The notes: generated from the letters alone by a model not told the origin. Shown: positions 9,867 to 19,523, counted from the first letter of the stretch. The stretch is 64,000 nucleotides of DNA from Reclinomonas americana ATCC 50394 (GCA_048213135.1 PS015010.1:1984001-2048000); one strand, 5' to 3'. Translations and numbers: made by a program.

Positions 9867-11309
9867 TCAGAATGCTATACCGAACCGTATTTTGAAAGCT
9901 TCGGTATGCGGTAAACTTTGCCTGTGAAGGAAATCATACAGGATGGTAATGGTATTGCTGCGGGTACGGCTCTTGCCCCATTTATTTCCTAAAAAAGATT
10001 TCCCGAAACTCATCTTCTTACCAATCCCCATAAGGGCGCTGCTCTTCCATGCATGTTGTTTACCGATATCACTGATGCTGCCGAAGCTGTTGAAATAATT
10101 CTGTTCCCATCCACCGCTCAGAAAGAAATTCTTTTTCAGCTCCATTTTGCAATAAGAGGTAATACCGATACCCTGGTTGCTAAGGGCGATCTTTTTAAAA
10201 CCTTCTCCCAGTCCCAGCCTGTACATAAAGCCGATACCCATCGATGCCTTGTCTGAGAATTTATAACCGGCCGACAACATCACTTCGGTACTGGCCGGGA
10301 GCATGGCATTTTTCCCGGTAAACTTGAGATTGCTCCCCAGTTCCATACGCTGAAGGAAAGTTTTGGTCTTAATATCTTTGGGTTTAAAATCAGGCAAATC
10401 ATCCGCATTGGCAGACCCTGAAAGTTTCTGTTTCAGCTCATCCATTTTGGCATGAACGATTTGCAGTTGCTGCGACATCAGGCCTTTTACATCGACCGAA
10501 GAAGAAGAAAGCTTTTCCTTTAATACGACCTGTATCATATCGCGGGTTTGCAGACCAGCCACAGACTGATCTCCCTGAGATACCGGGAAAAGCCCGGCCA
10601 GCATGGAGTTTTCTTTCATAAAAGATTTGAATGCCGGCAACTCTCTCAAAACCGACAACAGTTTTTCTTCGATTTTTGAAGGATTAGACAGTAGTTCCTT
10701 ATAATTTTTTACCTTTTCATTATAATAATAGAATTCCTTTTTTACAGCACCCAGGTAATCCTGCACCTGCTTCTTATATTTGTCACCAAGTTTCACCAGG
10801 ATATTTTGCTGCTCCTGCAACAGCGCCTTTATCTTATCGGCACTGCCGATGGCTGCCTTTACATTTCCGAGCAGTTCCAGGTTCTTTAGCAGTGCAGGGT
10901 TTCCCTGGGGGAGACTGGCATTTTTCAATTTTCCCAGGAACCCCAGGCTGCCTGCAAGCGTGTCCAGGTAAGGCTGGTAATTGTAGCGGACAGATGTCCC
11001 CGCTTCGCTGAAAAACGATGTGGCACGTGCGACCGGGTCGCCTATCATAGCGCTGTTCAACAGCGAATCGGTGCCGGGTTTACGCATCAGCTTTCTTTGT
11101 TTTCCTGCCATTCTTTTCAGGAACTTTTCAGTTGCCGACCGGATGTCTGAGTTGAATTTTTCGAGTTTATTATTTACGGCATCCTGGTAAGAGTCATGGA
11201 TCGACTTGATCAATTCGATTTTCGCTGTACTTCTTTCCTGCGCATTTGTCCCAGTATGGCAGAATACAAAAACCAGGATCATCACGGCAACAGTAAAAAT
11301 TTTACGCAT
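9867..11309 (-). CDS. Secreted coiled-coil protein with C-terminal outer-membrane barrel, first gene of the YD/RHS operon
   Basis: 480 residues. A signal peptide (ending TNAQ) is followed by a long, charged, mostly helical region (about residues 30-310). From about residue 320 the sequence turns into alternating hydrophobic beta strands (STEVMLSAGYKFSDKASMGIGFMYRLGLG ... FFLSGGWEQNYF) and ends with Phe (KIRFGIAF), as outer-membrane barrels do. The barrel is short, perhaps eight strands. I do not recognise a named family. It lies 45 nt before the first YD giant on the same strand, which suggests it anchors or exports the two YD proteins; that is inference. Confidence 0.7.
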   Translation of the reverse strand: MRKIFTVAVMILVFVFCHTGTNAQERSTAKIELIKSIHDSYQDAVNNKLEKFNSDIRSATEKFLKRMAGKQRKLMRKPGTDSLLNSAMIGDPVARATSFFSEAGTSVRYNYQPYLDTLAGSLGFLGKLKNASLPQGNPALLKNLELLGNVKAAIGSADKIKALLQEQQNILVKLGDKYKKQVQDYLGAVKKEFYYYNEKVKNYKELLSNPSKIEEKLLSVLRELPAFKSFMKENSMLAGLFPVSQGDQSVAGLQTRDMIQVVLKEKLSSSSVDVKGLMSQQLQIVHAKMDELKQKLSGSANADDLPDFKPKDIKTKTFLQRMELGSNLKFTGKNAMLPASTEVMLSAGYKFSDKASMGIGFMYRLGLGEGFKKIALSNQGIGITSYCKMELKKNFFLSGGWEQNYFNSFGSISDIGKQHAWKSSALMGIGKKMSFGKSFLGNKWGKSRTRSNTITILYDFLHRQSLPHTEAFKIRFGIAF

Positions 11310-11727
11310 AGCTTTGGTTTAAATTTTAAATAATACGTGAGCATTCCCGATGGTCGCCTGTTGTGTACGCAGGGCTCCCACAAGGGGTACACGGGCAGAT
11401 GCACGTTATGTGATGGCTGGCGTAAGGGATAAAATACCCGGCAGTTTCCTGCTTTCCGGAAGGCAGATCATTATCGTACCGGTTTGGGAAATTTTTACAT
11501 CCTTACCTGGTTGATAAGGATGGCTGATAACATTTCGTTTAGCCATATACGGACCTGGTATCACTCACATTCATAGAAACAGATTAATAGTGGTTTATAA
11601 TTTCGAGGTGCAAATATGAAACTTGCTGCCGCTACCGGATATCCCGTAAAGGCGTGATTTTTTTCAAAGTTTCGGGGCAAATGAAAAATATATCAAACCT
11701 TTACAAAAGCATGCTAACACCAATACT
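11310..11727. other. Divergent intergenic region between YD/RHS operon and TPR kinase
   Basis: No gene is seen in these 418 nt. It holds an inverted repeat (CATCCTTA at 11498-11505 with TAAGGATG at 11515-11522, 9-nt loop) and the second copy of the 23-bp motif at 11640-11662. No good TAnnTTTG box was found for either flanking gene. Confidence 0.6.
11640..11662 (+). promoter_or_regulatory. Copy 2 of the 23-bp motif (TATCCCG-T-AAAG-G-CGTGATTTTT)
   Basis: It matches 596-618 at 21 of 23 positions and lies 65 nt before the TPR kinase start. It is a candidate binding site, possibly for the NarL-type regulator encoded two genes downstream. Confidence 0.45.
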
Positions 11728-13740
11728 ATGTCCGCTTTAAAAAAGGTCTTCCTCTACCTGGCGATCCTGCTCCTTGGTGTGCCCCTTTGTAACGGGGCGC
11801 AAAGGCCCGGGTTTGAAAAAGAAAGAGATGAAGCCATTAAAAATCTCAATAAAATAAATAACAATGATACTGCCCGTGTCAATGCCCTCCTGAAAGTGTT
11901 TTCAAGCGCTACGTACTTAAAAGAATGGAAGACGGTAATGCCTTACTGCGAGGAAGCACTGGTATTGAGCCGCCGGCTGAATTATGAAAAAGGCCTTACC
12001 GGTTGCTATCGTTATCTCGGCCATTATTACAAGAGTGCATCGAACCGCCAAATGGCCCAGGCCTGTTTCGATTCAGTGATCCGGATTGCAGGCGACCGGG
12101 AAGATAAAACACTTCTCGAACACAAAGCGGTGGCGCAAAGATGGAAAGGCAGGATATACCACGACCAGGAGAATTATTACATGGCACTGCAATATTATTT
12201 CGATGCGCTTCCCTATTTTGAACAGCACATTTCAAGGACCACTTATTTTATTTACAGCGATATTTCCGGTATCTATATGGAACTGAATAACCTGGATAAA
12301 GCGCTGGAATATGGAAAGAAAAATATAACATTGGCAGAGAAAGACACCAGTAAAATCATGCTTTTGCAGGCGTATTTGGGTTTTGTCAACATTTGCCTGG
12401 AGAAGAATGACCTGCCAACCGCATCCATGTATCTCGATAAAGCGGAGCCTTATATTCCCCAGCCCAACGAGATTCTCGTCAACTATGCTTACTACCAGAG
12501 ACGCGGGCACATCGCATTTCAGCAAAAAAAATTTGCTGCTTCCTATGGGTACTACCTCCGGGCTTATCATTACTCGGAGATGAGTGGCCATTACACGCAT
12601 ATGTGTCTTTCATTACACTACCTCTCCCAGAATGCAATGGAACTGGGCAATATGGCCGATGCAAGGAAATTTGCTTTCCGTAACCTGGAACTGGCAGAAC
12701 AGGCGAACAGCAAGAGTTCCAGGATTGATGCACTGCTGAATGTTGCGGCTTATTACAACAAAACCGGCAATTCAGGCAAGGCCGCCTATGATTACCTGAA
12801 ACAGGCTATGCTACTAAAGGATACACTTGTATCGGATAAGAACCTCAGGCAGATCAACAGCCTGGAGGCCTTGTATGAATCAGACAAGAAGGAAAAAGCC
12901 ATTATTCAGCTGCAAAAAGAAAAAGCATTGCAGATGGCAGCAGCGAAAAGAAATTCGTTACTGAATAAAATATTTTTTGTTTCTATAATCGTTCTCCTCC
13001 TTTTCGGATATCTTTTCTACAATCTTTTCCGGAACAGGCAGCAGATATCGAACCAAAAACAAACCATGCAGGAACAAAAGATCGTCCAGCTGGAAAAAGA
13101 CAGGAAACTGACAGCAATAGGCGCTATGCTGAAAGGCCAGGAAGAAGAAAGAAGCCGAATTGCCAAAGACCTGCACGACGGTTTAGGCGGGTTGTTGTCA
13201 GGTACTAAATTATCGCTGCTGAATGTAAGGGAGAATATTTTACTCAATCATGAAAATGCTGTTTATTTTGACAGGGCATTGAGCATGCTGGACAATTCTA
13301 TCGGCGACCTGCGTAAAGTGGCACATAACCTGATGCCGGAAACACTGGTCAAATTCGGATTGCCGGATGCGTTAAGTGATTTTTGTAATTCGGTAAAATT
13401 ATTTTCCAATGCGGATGTCATATATCAGCAGTTCGGGGAGCCGCATCCACTGAGCGGTACCGCGGAAGTGTTTATTTACCGCATCATACAGGAATTAGTG
13501 AATAATGCCGTACGGCACGCCGATGCCAGGCAGATCATTGTACAACTGAGTATGAACAGCGATAAAACCAGGATCACAGTTGAAGATGATGGGAAAGGAT
13601 TTGACGAAAATTGCCTGGTCAGGTCAAAAGGCGCCGGGATGTCGAATATCAGGTACAGGGTGGAGTATTTCAATGGATCTCTCGATATAGAGACCGCGCC
13701 GGGTAAAGGAACATCTGTCAATATCGAATTAAATATATAA
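11728..13740 (+). CDS. TPR sensor histidine kinase (HisKA_3/NarX type)
   Basis: 670 residues. A signal peptide (ending CNGAQ) exports an N-terminal domain of TPR-like helical repeats (about residues 30-400). One membrane helix lies near 413-433 (KIFFVSIIVLLLFGYLFYNLF), then a coiled coil. The HisKA_3 phosphoacceptor motif EEERSRIAKDLHDG puts the phospho-accepting His at residue 483. The ATPase domain has an N box near 589 (ELVNNAVRHA) and a G box near 620 (DDGKGFD). The partner is the NarL-type regulator that starts 2 nt after the stop, so the two are co-translated. The signal sensed is unknown. It diverges from the YD/RHS operon, which is a possible target. Confidence 0.92.
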   Translation: MSALKKVFLYLAILLLGVPLCNGAQRPGFEKERDEAIKNLNKINNNDTARVNALLKVFSSATYLKEWKTVMPYCEEALVLSRRLNYEKGLTGCYRYLGHYYKSASNRQMAQACFDSVIRIAGDREDKTLLEHKAVAQRWKGRIYHDQENYYMALQYYFDALPYFEQHISRTTYFIYSDISGIYMELNNLDKALEYGKKNITLAEKDTSKIMLLQAYLGFVNICLEKNDLPTASMYLDKAEPYIPQPNEILVNYAYYQRRGHIAFQQKKFAASYGYYLRAYHYSEMSGHYTHMCLSLHYLSQNAMELGNMADARKFAFRNLELAEQANSKSSRIDALLNVAAYYNKTGNSGKAAYDYLKQAMLLKDTLVSDKNLRQINSLEALYESDKKEKAIIQLQKEKALQMAAAKRNSLLNKIFFVSIIVLLLFGYLFYNLFRNRQQISNQKQTMQEQKIVQLEKDRKLTAIGAMLKGQEEERSRIAKDLHDGLGGLLSGTKLSLLNVRENILLNHENAVYFDRALSMLDNSIGDLRKVAHNLMPETLVKFGLPDALSDFCNSVKLFSNADVIYQQFGEPHPLSGTAEVFIYRIIQELVNNAVRHADARQIIVQLSMNSDKTRITVEDDGKGFDENCLVRSKGAGMSNIRYRVEYFNGSLDIETAPGKGTSVNIELNI

Positions 13741-13742
13741 GT

Positions 13743-14363
13743 ATGACCAGGGTTTATATTGTGGACGATCATTCTGTTGTTGTGGAAGGCATATACTCTC
13801 TTCTGCAAAGGGAAAAAGATATTGAGGTGACCGGTTATGCCGGCAGTGCAGAAAATTGCCTGCAGCACTTTTCAACACATACTGCCGATGTCATATTAAT
13901 GGACATCAGCCTCCCCGACGCAAGTGGCATCGACCTTTGTAAAGCTATAAAGAAAAGATACCCGGGCATTATGGTACTTGCACTGACTACCTTTAACCAG
14001 GGTACTTATGTAAGGAAAATGATGGAAAGCGGCGCCAGTGGTTACCTGTTGAAGAACGCCGGAAAAAAAGAGATCATCGATGCCATTAAGACGGTTACTG
14101 CCGGAAAAACCTACCTGAGTTTTGACGCCGGGCAGGCGTTGAAATCCGATCAGCAACTCCGCAATACTATCCCCATACTCACGAAAAGAGAAAAGGAGGT
14201 GCTTGCCTACATTGCTGAGGGACTTACCAACCCGCAAATATCACAGCAACTTTTTATCAGCATCGATACGGTCGACAGTCACCGAAAAAACCTTCATACC
14301 AAACTGAATGTAAAGAATACGGCCATGCTGATCCGATTTGCGGTTGAGAATAATTTACTCTAA
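13743..14363 (+). CDS. NarL/FixJ-family response regulator
   Basis: 206 residues: a receiver domain with the acidic pair at residues 8-9 and phospho-acceptor Asp54 (VILMDISLPD), the conserved Lys region (YLLKNAGKKE), then a LuxR-type helix-turn-helix at about 143-202 (LTKREKEVLAYIAEGLTNPQIS ... DTVDSHRKNLHTKL). It is the output of the kinase encoded immediately upstream. Targets are unknown; the 23-bp motif found before the kinase and before the first lipoprotein gene is the only candidate site seen. Confidence 0.95.
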   Translation: MTRVYIVDDHSVVVEGIYSLLQREKDIEVTGYAGSAENCLQHFSTHTADVILMDISLPDASGIDLCKAIKKRYPGIMVLALTTFNQGTYVRKMMESGASGYLLKNAGKKEIIDAIKTVTAGKTYLSFDAGQALKSDQQLRNTIPILTKREKEVLAYIAEGLTNPQISQQLFISIDTVDSHRKNLHTKLNVKNTAMLIRFAVENNLL

Positions 14364-14373
14364 TGCCCCATCC

Positions 14374-15633
14374 TTATTGCCTGCTTCCCAGCACCCCCAG
14401 GGCTTTCACGATGAAAATATCTTCGTTCCAGGCTTTACTTTCCTTTTCCCGGTCAATGTATATACCCGGGAGATAATCTTCCCTTTTTACGTTTCTGCTG
14501 GTATACAATCTTTCCACGGGTATATTATACCGTATCTTAGTGTTCGGCATTTCGAAAGTATATACTGCTCCTTTCAGTCTTGCCAGTTTAGTACCTATGA
14601 TCGATATGTTTTTCCTGCGCAGCCCATCAAACCCAACCACAATGGCTTCAGCTATACTTCCCGTCCAGTGATTGGCGAGGATCACCAGCGGCTTACCATA
14701 GTATTTCCCTTTCCGTGGAGAAACGATTTCCATCCAGCTTCTTTTTACACCGAATTGTTTTTCCTCGCTGTAGTCTTCATGTTTTTGGTAAAAACAATCT
14801 TTGAGGGTAAACCATCCCAGTATGGCCCGCGCTACGGTAGTGTTGCCACCACTGGGGGTTTCACGCAGGTCCAGTATCAATGATTGCGTGTTCTGCATCC
14901 GTTGCATAACACTGTCAAATGCAGCGATGAGGTCATTGTCGTACAGGCAATTATTGATGCGGATATAACCCGTACTGCCTATCATTTTTGTTTCAAGCAG
15001 GGATGCGTATTGTATATGTTCCAGTTGAAATTGATCACGATCGGGGAAGAAAACGACTTCACGTCCTCCTGTTTTCAAGGTCAGCTTACGAGCCTGTACA
15101 TGATCGCCTGCCAGCAGCACACGAAGCGCATATCCCCTGGCCTCATCATCCGCGAAACCGGAAGACTGCGGCAAAAAAGGGACGATCGCTTTCTCTACGG
15201 ACACATCATTGACAGCAATCACTTCCATACCTTCTTTCACACCTGCAGTTGCTAGGCCGTAGCCTGGCCGTACTTCTGTTATAAGTGGTTTCCCGTTCAC
15301 GTACTCCGCCCACATATCCGCATTGGTAGGCACCAGCCTGCGGGAGTAAGGTGTATTGGTATTCAGTCCTGCATGGTGATCATAGATTTCATACAAAGCC
15401 TTTTCAATAATGCCGGTAAACTCAGTTCTTGAATGCACGGTATCCATGGCGGCTGTATACATCTCTTTCACCCGTGCCCAGTTGGTCACTTTGGGATTAA
15501 AGTAGCAGTAATTCCTGTCGATGGTTTCCCAGAAACTGTTGAAATCTTCCCGGAATTGGGCACCGGTAAATGACTGGCTTTTCACCTGTTGCAAGAGGGC
15601 CGCACTGAACAGGACAATAATGATACGCTTCAT
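14374..15633 (-). CDS. Secreted S41-family peptidase
   Basis: 419 residues with a signal peptide ending QVKSQ. It resembles Bacteroidota S41 (C-terminal-processing/tricorn-like) peptidases: an N-terminal helical cap with NYCYF, a degenerate PDZ-like middle (GLATAGVKEGMEVIAVNDVSVEKA, about 126-150), and a catalytic half with LILDLRETPSGGN (252-264) and NHWTGSIAEA, where Ser326 is the likely nucleophile. The general base cannot be fixed from the sequence. It probably acts in the periplasm or outside the cell. It converges with the NarL gene (10 nt between stops) and follows the AraC gene on the same strand by 85 nt. Confidence 0.85.
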   Translation of the reverse strand: MKRIIIVLFSAALLQQVKSQSFTGAQFREDFNSFWETIDRNYCYFNPKVTNWARVKEMYTAAMDTVHSRTEFTGIIEKALYEIYDHHAGLNTNTPYSRRLVPTNADMWAEYVNGKPLITEVRPGYGLATAGVKEGMEVIAVNDVSVEKAIVPFLPQSSGFADDEARGYALRVLLAGDHVQARKLTLKTGGREVVFFPDRDQFQLEHIQYASLLETKMIGSTGYIRINNCLYDNDLIAAFDSVMQRMQNTQSLILDLRETPSGGNTTVARAILGWFTLKDCFYQKHEDYSEEKQFGVKRSWMEIVSPRKGKYYGKPLVILANHWTGSIAEAIVVGFDGLRRKNISIIGTKLARLKGAVYTFEMPNTKIRYNIPVERLYTSRNVKREDYLPGIYIDREKESKAWNEDIFIVKALGVLGSRQ

Positions 15634-15718
15634 AATGACGATACGTGGTTTCGTCCACGCCAGGCAAAGTTATCCTGCTTACGCTTCCTTTCATAGTACG
15701 ATATTGCAGCAGTACTGC

Positions 15719-16480
15719 CTACGCGTTCCTGTAAGCCAGCGGGGTAATGCCGGTGATCTTTTTGAAGTGTTTGCCAAAATGGGTGGCGTCGTAGAAACCG
15801 GATTCAAGGGCAATGTCGAGGATGTTATCATGTGATTGTAAAAGTTCCTTGCTTTTTTCGATCCGCTTCAGAATAAGAAAATTATTGGGCGTTAACCCTG
15901 TCTGCTGTTTGAACAAGCGCAGGAACTTGTATTTATCAAGACCGAATGTTGCGGCGGTCTGCTCCAGGGAAAATTTTCCTGAAACATCCTCTTCCATAAA
16001 CCGGCGGAAAAGTGATGTGGTACCGGTTGAGAAGTGATCCGGTGTTGCGTAACGCTTTACCAGTTGCTGAACAACAGCCAGCAACTTCTTTTCGGCATGG
16101 GCAGTATCAAACGCCTGAGAAATAAGCAGCAGTTCATGGAAGAGTGCATCATCATATATCACTTTGTCTTCAAAGAATACTTCATTACCCTGATTCGCCG
16201 CGGTAAAAACAGGAGGAGGTATATAAAATGTAAAGAATGAATTCCCTGCTTTCTGATCACAAATGGTAGCATGTACTTCGTTGGGGTTGGTGATAAAGAT
16301 GGTACCGCGGGGAGCTGACAGCCTGCGGTCGGTAAGGCGGGTATGGAAGGGCTGTTCCAGCACCAGGGTTATATTGAACGTATCATGTATATGAAAAGGG
16401 AAACTGGTCCTGTGCTGCCGGGCATCCAGCAGTTCAAGTCCGTCGAGGATGGGGAGTTTATGATAAGCGTTCCGGTTCAT
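15719..16480 (-). CDS. AraC-family transcriptional regulator
   Basis: 253 residues from ATG 16478-16480; the frame stays open to 16582 but the added part is hydrophobic and has no family match. The N-terminal cupin-like sensor (FPFHIHDTFNITLVLEQ ... TIFITNPNEVHA, residues 25-75) is the arabinose-binding-like fold. The C-terminal 100 residues hold two helix-turn-helix units (SLEQTAATFGLDKYKFLRLFKQQTGLTPNNFLILKRIEKSKELL and DIALESGFYDATHFGKHFKKITGITP). The ligand is unknown. The S41 peptidase gene follows on the same strand and is a plausible target. Confidence 0.92.
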   Translation of the reverse strand: MNRNAYHKLPILDGLELLDARQHRTSFPFHIHDTFNITLVLEQPFHTRLTDRRLSAPRGTIFITNPNEVHATICDQKAGNSFFTFYIPPPVFTAANQGNEVFFEDKVIYDDALFHELLLISQAFDTAHAEKKLLAVVQQLVKRYATPDHFSTGTTSLFRRFMEEDVSGKFSLEQTAATFGLDKYKFLRLFKQQTGLTPNNFLILKRIEKSKELLQSHDNILDIALESGFYDATHFGKHFKKITGITPLAYRNA

Positions 16481-16631
16481 GCGTATATAGCAGCAATTTA
16501 GTGAATACGTCTGAGGCCCGGAACATTTTATAAGAAATATAACAGATACGAAATGGGAGATGATATAATTCCGAAAACGCAATTAATAAACGTTCCAAAA
16601 CAATAAATTGTTCCGCTCGAATAGTTATTCT

Positions 16632-16667
16632 GAAAACGAATTATCATTATTTGTAAACGAATTATCA
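16632..16667 (+). promoter_or_regulatory. LytTR-type operator candidate: two 15-bp direct repeats with 21-bp period (site A)
   Basis: Half-sites GAAAACGAATTATCA (16632-16646) and GTAAACGAATTATCA (16653-16667) differ at one base and lie exactly two helix turns apart. LytTR proteins bind pairs of direct repeats with 21-22 bp periodicity, and the reverse strand core TCGTT fits the family consensus. A matching pair lies at 19524-19559. Confidence 0.65.
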
Positions 16668-16793
16668 AAGCCTGTTTATTAAATATTCATTCCAGTCATA
16701 ATGTTATTACGGTTTTACTATTTTGTGATGAACGAATAAAACGGATAGCCTTTAACTGCCATTAATATTTTCAAATGGCTGGTCAGTAATATC

Positions 16794-16801
16794 TATATTT
16801 G
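16794..16801 (+). promoter_or_regulatory. Candidate -7 box (TATATTTG) of the TPR/LytS kinase gene
   Basis: Matches TAnnTTTG and lies 41 nt before the kinase start. The -33 region has only a weak TTTTC. Confidence 0.4.
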
Positions 16802-16842
16802 CAACTCAATTAACTGCTCTCACTGTATTACGTTAGTCTATT

Positions 16843-18750
16843 ATGTTCCAATACCAATCAAGAAAAACTGTTTCTGTTGTTTTATTTTCCTTGTTAAGTT
16901 TTTGCTCTGGTAAAGTATTCGCCCAATCAACTCCTGATACCAATGCGATCAAAGCAAATATTAAAACTATCGGAGACAGCATCACCGCAAACCCTGTCTT
17001 TGCCAAAGACCTGGCCAACCGCACATTAAAAACATCACAACAGATCAACTATCCCTGGGGGATTTTTATGAACACACTTGCACTAGGGTCAATAGCCTAC
17101 AATGACGGGGAGCGTGAACAGGCTATCAAGCTGCACGAAACAGCATTGACTTATGGTCGTGCGCATGGTTTCAGGCAAAAAGAATCAACTGTACTCAGCA
17201 ATCTTGCAAAAGATTATGGGGGCTCAGGCAATACCCAAAAAGCAATCAACCTTTACCACGAGGCTGTAAAAGTAGCGCAGGAAATAAATGACAGTTTGCA
17301 AATAGGTGGCGCATTGCAGGGCCTGGGCCAAACCTACAGCAGGATCGGTTATCCAGAAGAAACCATTAAATACTGCAGCCAGGCCGCTGAAATATTTATA
17401 AAGAAGAAAAAGTATTCTACATTAAGGTGGTCGTATAATAATATCGCCGCTTCGTATATGGAGCTCTCCAAATTTGACAGCGCCTATCGGTATATATGGT
17501 TAACAAGGATAGCTTATGACAGCGCTACGGGAGGAGCACCTCCGGAAACGGAATTTTATATTAATATGGCTGTCGTTTCTGACTCCCTGCATAGAAAGGA
17601 TTCCGCTGCTTACTATTTTAAACAGGCATTACCGGTTGCCCTTCGCACGAATGACCACATAGCACTGGAATCTGTCTATTCATATCTCGCCATAAAAGAG
17701 GCTGAGGCCGGCAATACAGGCAAAGCCATACAGTATTATAAAGAAGTACTGATACTCACTGAGAAATTCCACAACCTTGAAGGCAGCATTAGCACCGCCG
17801 GTAGTCTTGCCAGATTATACGCGAAGAATAAGGATTATTACAATGCCTATACCTATGCATTAAAAGAGGCCGCCTTCAGGGAGGACTATATTAACCAGGA
17901 AAAAATAAAGGCCGTTACCGCATTAAATGCAAAATTTGAGAAACAGCAATTACAGTATGACTTCGATAAGAAAACAGCTGCTACAGCATTGGCTAATCAA
18001 AAGAAAATAGCCAGAAGAAATATGTTACTGTACGGCTTTATCGCACTTGCCCTGCTGTTAGGAGCTGTCATTATTTTCGTGGTTAAATATTTCAGACAGA
18101 AAGCGATCATCACAGCCAACAGGAACGAACAATTGAAGCAACGATTATTGCTTACACAGATGAACCCGCATTTCATATTCAATTCGGTAGACAATATTCA
18201 AAGCCTTATCCACAGCAATAAAGATGAAGAGGCGATAAGTTACTTAACGAAGTTTTCCAAACTCACGAGACAGATACTGGAAAATTCAAGGGAGAACTAT
18301 ATCAGCCTGGCTGAAGAGCTTAATATGCTGGATAACTATATGAATATTCAAAAGTTGCTGTACAATAATAATTTTACCCATAAGGTGTCAATAGCCGACG
18401 GAATAGACCCCGAAACTGTTTTACTGCCACCGATGCTTACCCAGCCTTTTATTGAAAATGCCATCAGGCACGGGTTAAAAAACAAAAAGGAAGGAGGCGT
18501 TATCCATGTTCGTTTTTACATGAAAGATGACCAGTTGTTTTTTGAAGTAACTGATAACGGAACAGGACTTGCAGAAAAAGAAACAGATGACGGTCAACGC
18601 TCCCTATCAACGCAAATTACCAAAGAAAGGCTGGCTAGTATTGCATCCAAAAAGAAGATCCTAATTCATACATTGAATATCACGGGTGAGAATAACGCTG
18701 TACAAGGTGTAAAGACCTCTTTTGAAATTCCATACATTTATAATAATTAG
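16843..18750 (+). CDS. TPR sensor kinase of the LytS (His_kinase) family
   Basis: 635 residues. A signal peptide (to about residue 28) is followed by TPR-type repeats (about 35-370; units such as QKAINLYHEAVKVAQEINDSLQIGGALQGLGQTY). A membrane helix lies at about 394-415 (NMLLYGFIALALLLGAVIIFVVKYF). The His_kinase domain begins with LTQMNPHFIFNSVDNIQSL, with the phospho-His at 443, and ends with an ATPase domain (PPMLTQPFIENAIRHGLKNKKEGG, DNGTGL). The LytTR regulator starts 4 nt after the stop. The operator at 16632-16667 suggests autoregulation. Confidence 0.93.
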   Translation: MFQYQSRKTVSVVLFSLLSFCSGKVFAQSTPDTNAIKANIKTIGDSITANPVFAKDLANRTLKTSQQINYPWGIFMNTLALGSIAYNDGEREQAIKLHETALTYGRAHGFRQKESTVLSNLAKDYGGSGNTQKAINLYHEAVKVAQEINDSLQIGGALQGLGQTYSRIGYPEETIKYCSQAAEIFIKKKKYSTLRWSYNNIAASYMELSKFDSAYRYIWLTRIAYDSATGGAPPETEFYINMAVVSDSLHRKDSAAYYFKQALPVALRTNDHIALESVYSYLAIKEAEAGNTGKAIQYYKEVLILTEKFHNLEGSISTAGSLARLYAKNKDYYNAYTYALKEAAFREDYINQEKIKAVTALNAKFEKQQLQYDFDKKTAATALANQKKIARRNMLLYGFIALALLLGAVIIFVVKYFRQKAIITANRNEQLKQRLLLTQMNPHFIFNSVDNIQSLIHSNKDEEAISYLTKFSKLTRQILENSRENYISLAEELNMLDNYMNIQKLLYNNNFTHKVSIADGIDPETVLLPPMLTQPFIENAIRHGLKNKKEGGVIHVRFYMKDDQLFFEVTDNGTGLAEKETDDGQRSLSTQITKERLASIASKKKILIHTLNITGENNAVQGVKTSFEIPYIYNN

Positions 18751-18754
18751 GAAT

Positions 18755-19501
18755 ATGCTCAGAGCAATCATAATAGATGACATGAACAATATCCGCCAGA
18801 AAAACATGGCGGTCATAAAACAATATTGTCCCAATGTTGCCATTATTGCTGAAGCGGATGGTGTAGCATCCGGGATTGCCGCTATCAAGAAATACTTACC
18901 CGATCTTGTTTTCCTGGATGTTGAAATGAAGGACGGTACGGGGTTTGACTTGTTACAAAAACTAAAACCCATTGATTTTAAAGTGATATTTATCACCGCC
19001 TTCCAGGAATTTGCCATCAAAGCTTTTCGTTTCAGCGCCATTGATTTCCTATTGAAGCCTATAGATCCTTCAGACCTTATTGAAGCCGTCAAAAAAGCCC
19101 AGGAAACATTAAGCAAAGAAATGCTGGAACTGCAATTCAGTACGTTATTTTCAAATATTGAGCGCCCCAGGAACCTGCAGAAGATCATTTTAAAAACGGC
19201 GGAAAAGGTTTATTCGATTAATGTGCAGGATATAATACGCTGCGAGTCTGAAAAAAACTATACCACTTTTTATATGCTGAATGGTCAGAAACTGCTTGTT
19301 TCTACTACCCTGAAAGAGTACGAAACCATGCTATTACCCATGGGCTTTTTCCGTACACACCAATCGCACCTCATCAATATGCTTTACTTTGATCATTATG
19401 TAAAGACAGATTCAGGAAGCATCATTATGAAAGACAAAACGGCCATACCCCTGTCCGTTAGAAAGAAGGAAGAGTTTCTCAACTCCCTCAACTCACTATA
19501 A
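18755..19501 (+). CDS. LytTR-family response regulator
   Basis: 248 residues from ATG 18755; an upstream in-frame ATG at 18722 lies inside the kinase gene and adds nothing. The receiver domain has IIIDDMNN and phospho-Asp55 (LVFLDVEMKDG), and the Lys of the switch region is in FLLKPIDP. The LytTR DNA-binding domain covers about 145-245 (VQDIIRCESEKNYTTFYMLNGQKLLVSTTLKEYETML ... FFRTHQSHLIN). It is paired with the preceding TPR kinase. Four near-identical half-sites before the kinase gene and before the gene at 19632 are its predicted binding sites. Confidence 0.94.
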   Translation: MLRAIIIDDMNNIRQKNMAVIKQYCPNVAIIAEADGVASGIAAIKKYLPDLVFLDVEMKDGTGFDLLQKLKPIDFKVIFITAFQEFAIKAFRFSAIDFLLKPIDPSDLIEAVKKAQETLSKEMLELQFSTLFSNIERPRNLQKIILKTAEKVYSINVQDIIRCESEKNYTTFYMLNGQKLLVSTTLKEYETMLLPMGFFRTHQSHLINMLYFDHYVKTDSGSIIMKDKTAIPLSVRKKEEFLNSLNSL

Positions 19502-19523
19502 GCATTGCGTACATCTCCCTGAT

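Larger units (their letters stand above)
16481..16842. other. Divergent regulatory region between AraC gene and TPR/LytS kinase
   Basis: No gene is seen in these 362 nt. It is AT-rich and contains two direct repeats spaced 21 bp (16632-16667), a further partial GAAAACG copy near 16573, and a TATATTTG box at 16794-16801. Confidence 0.6.
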
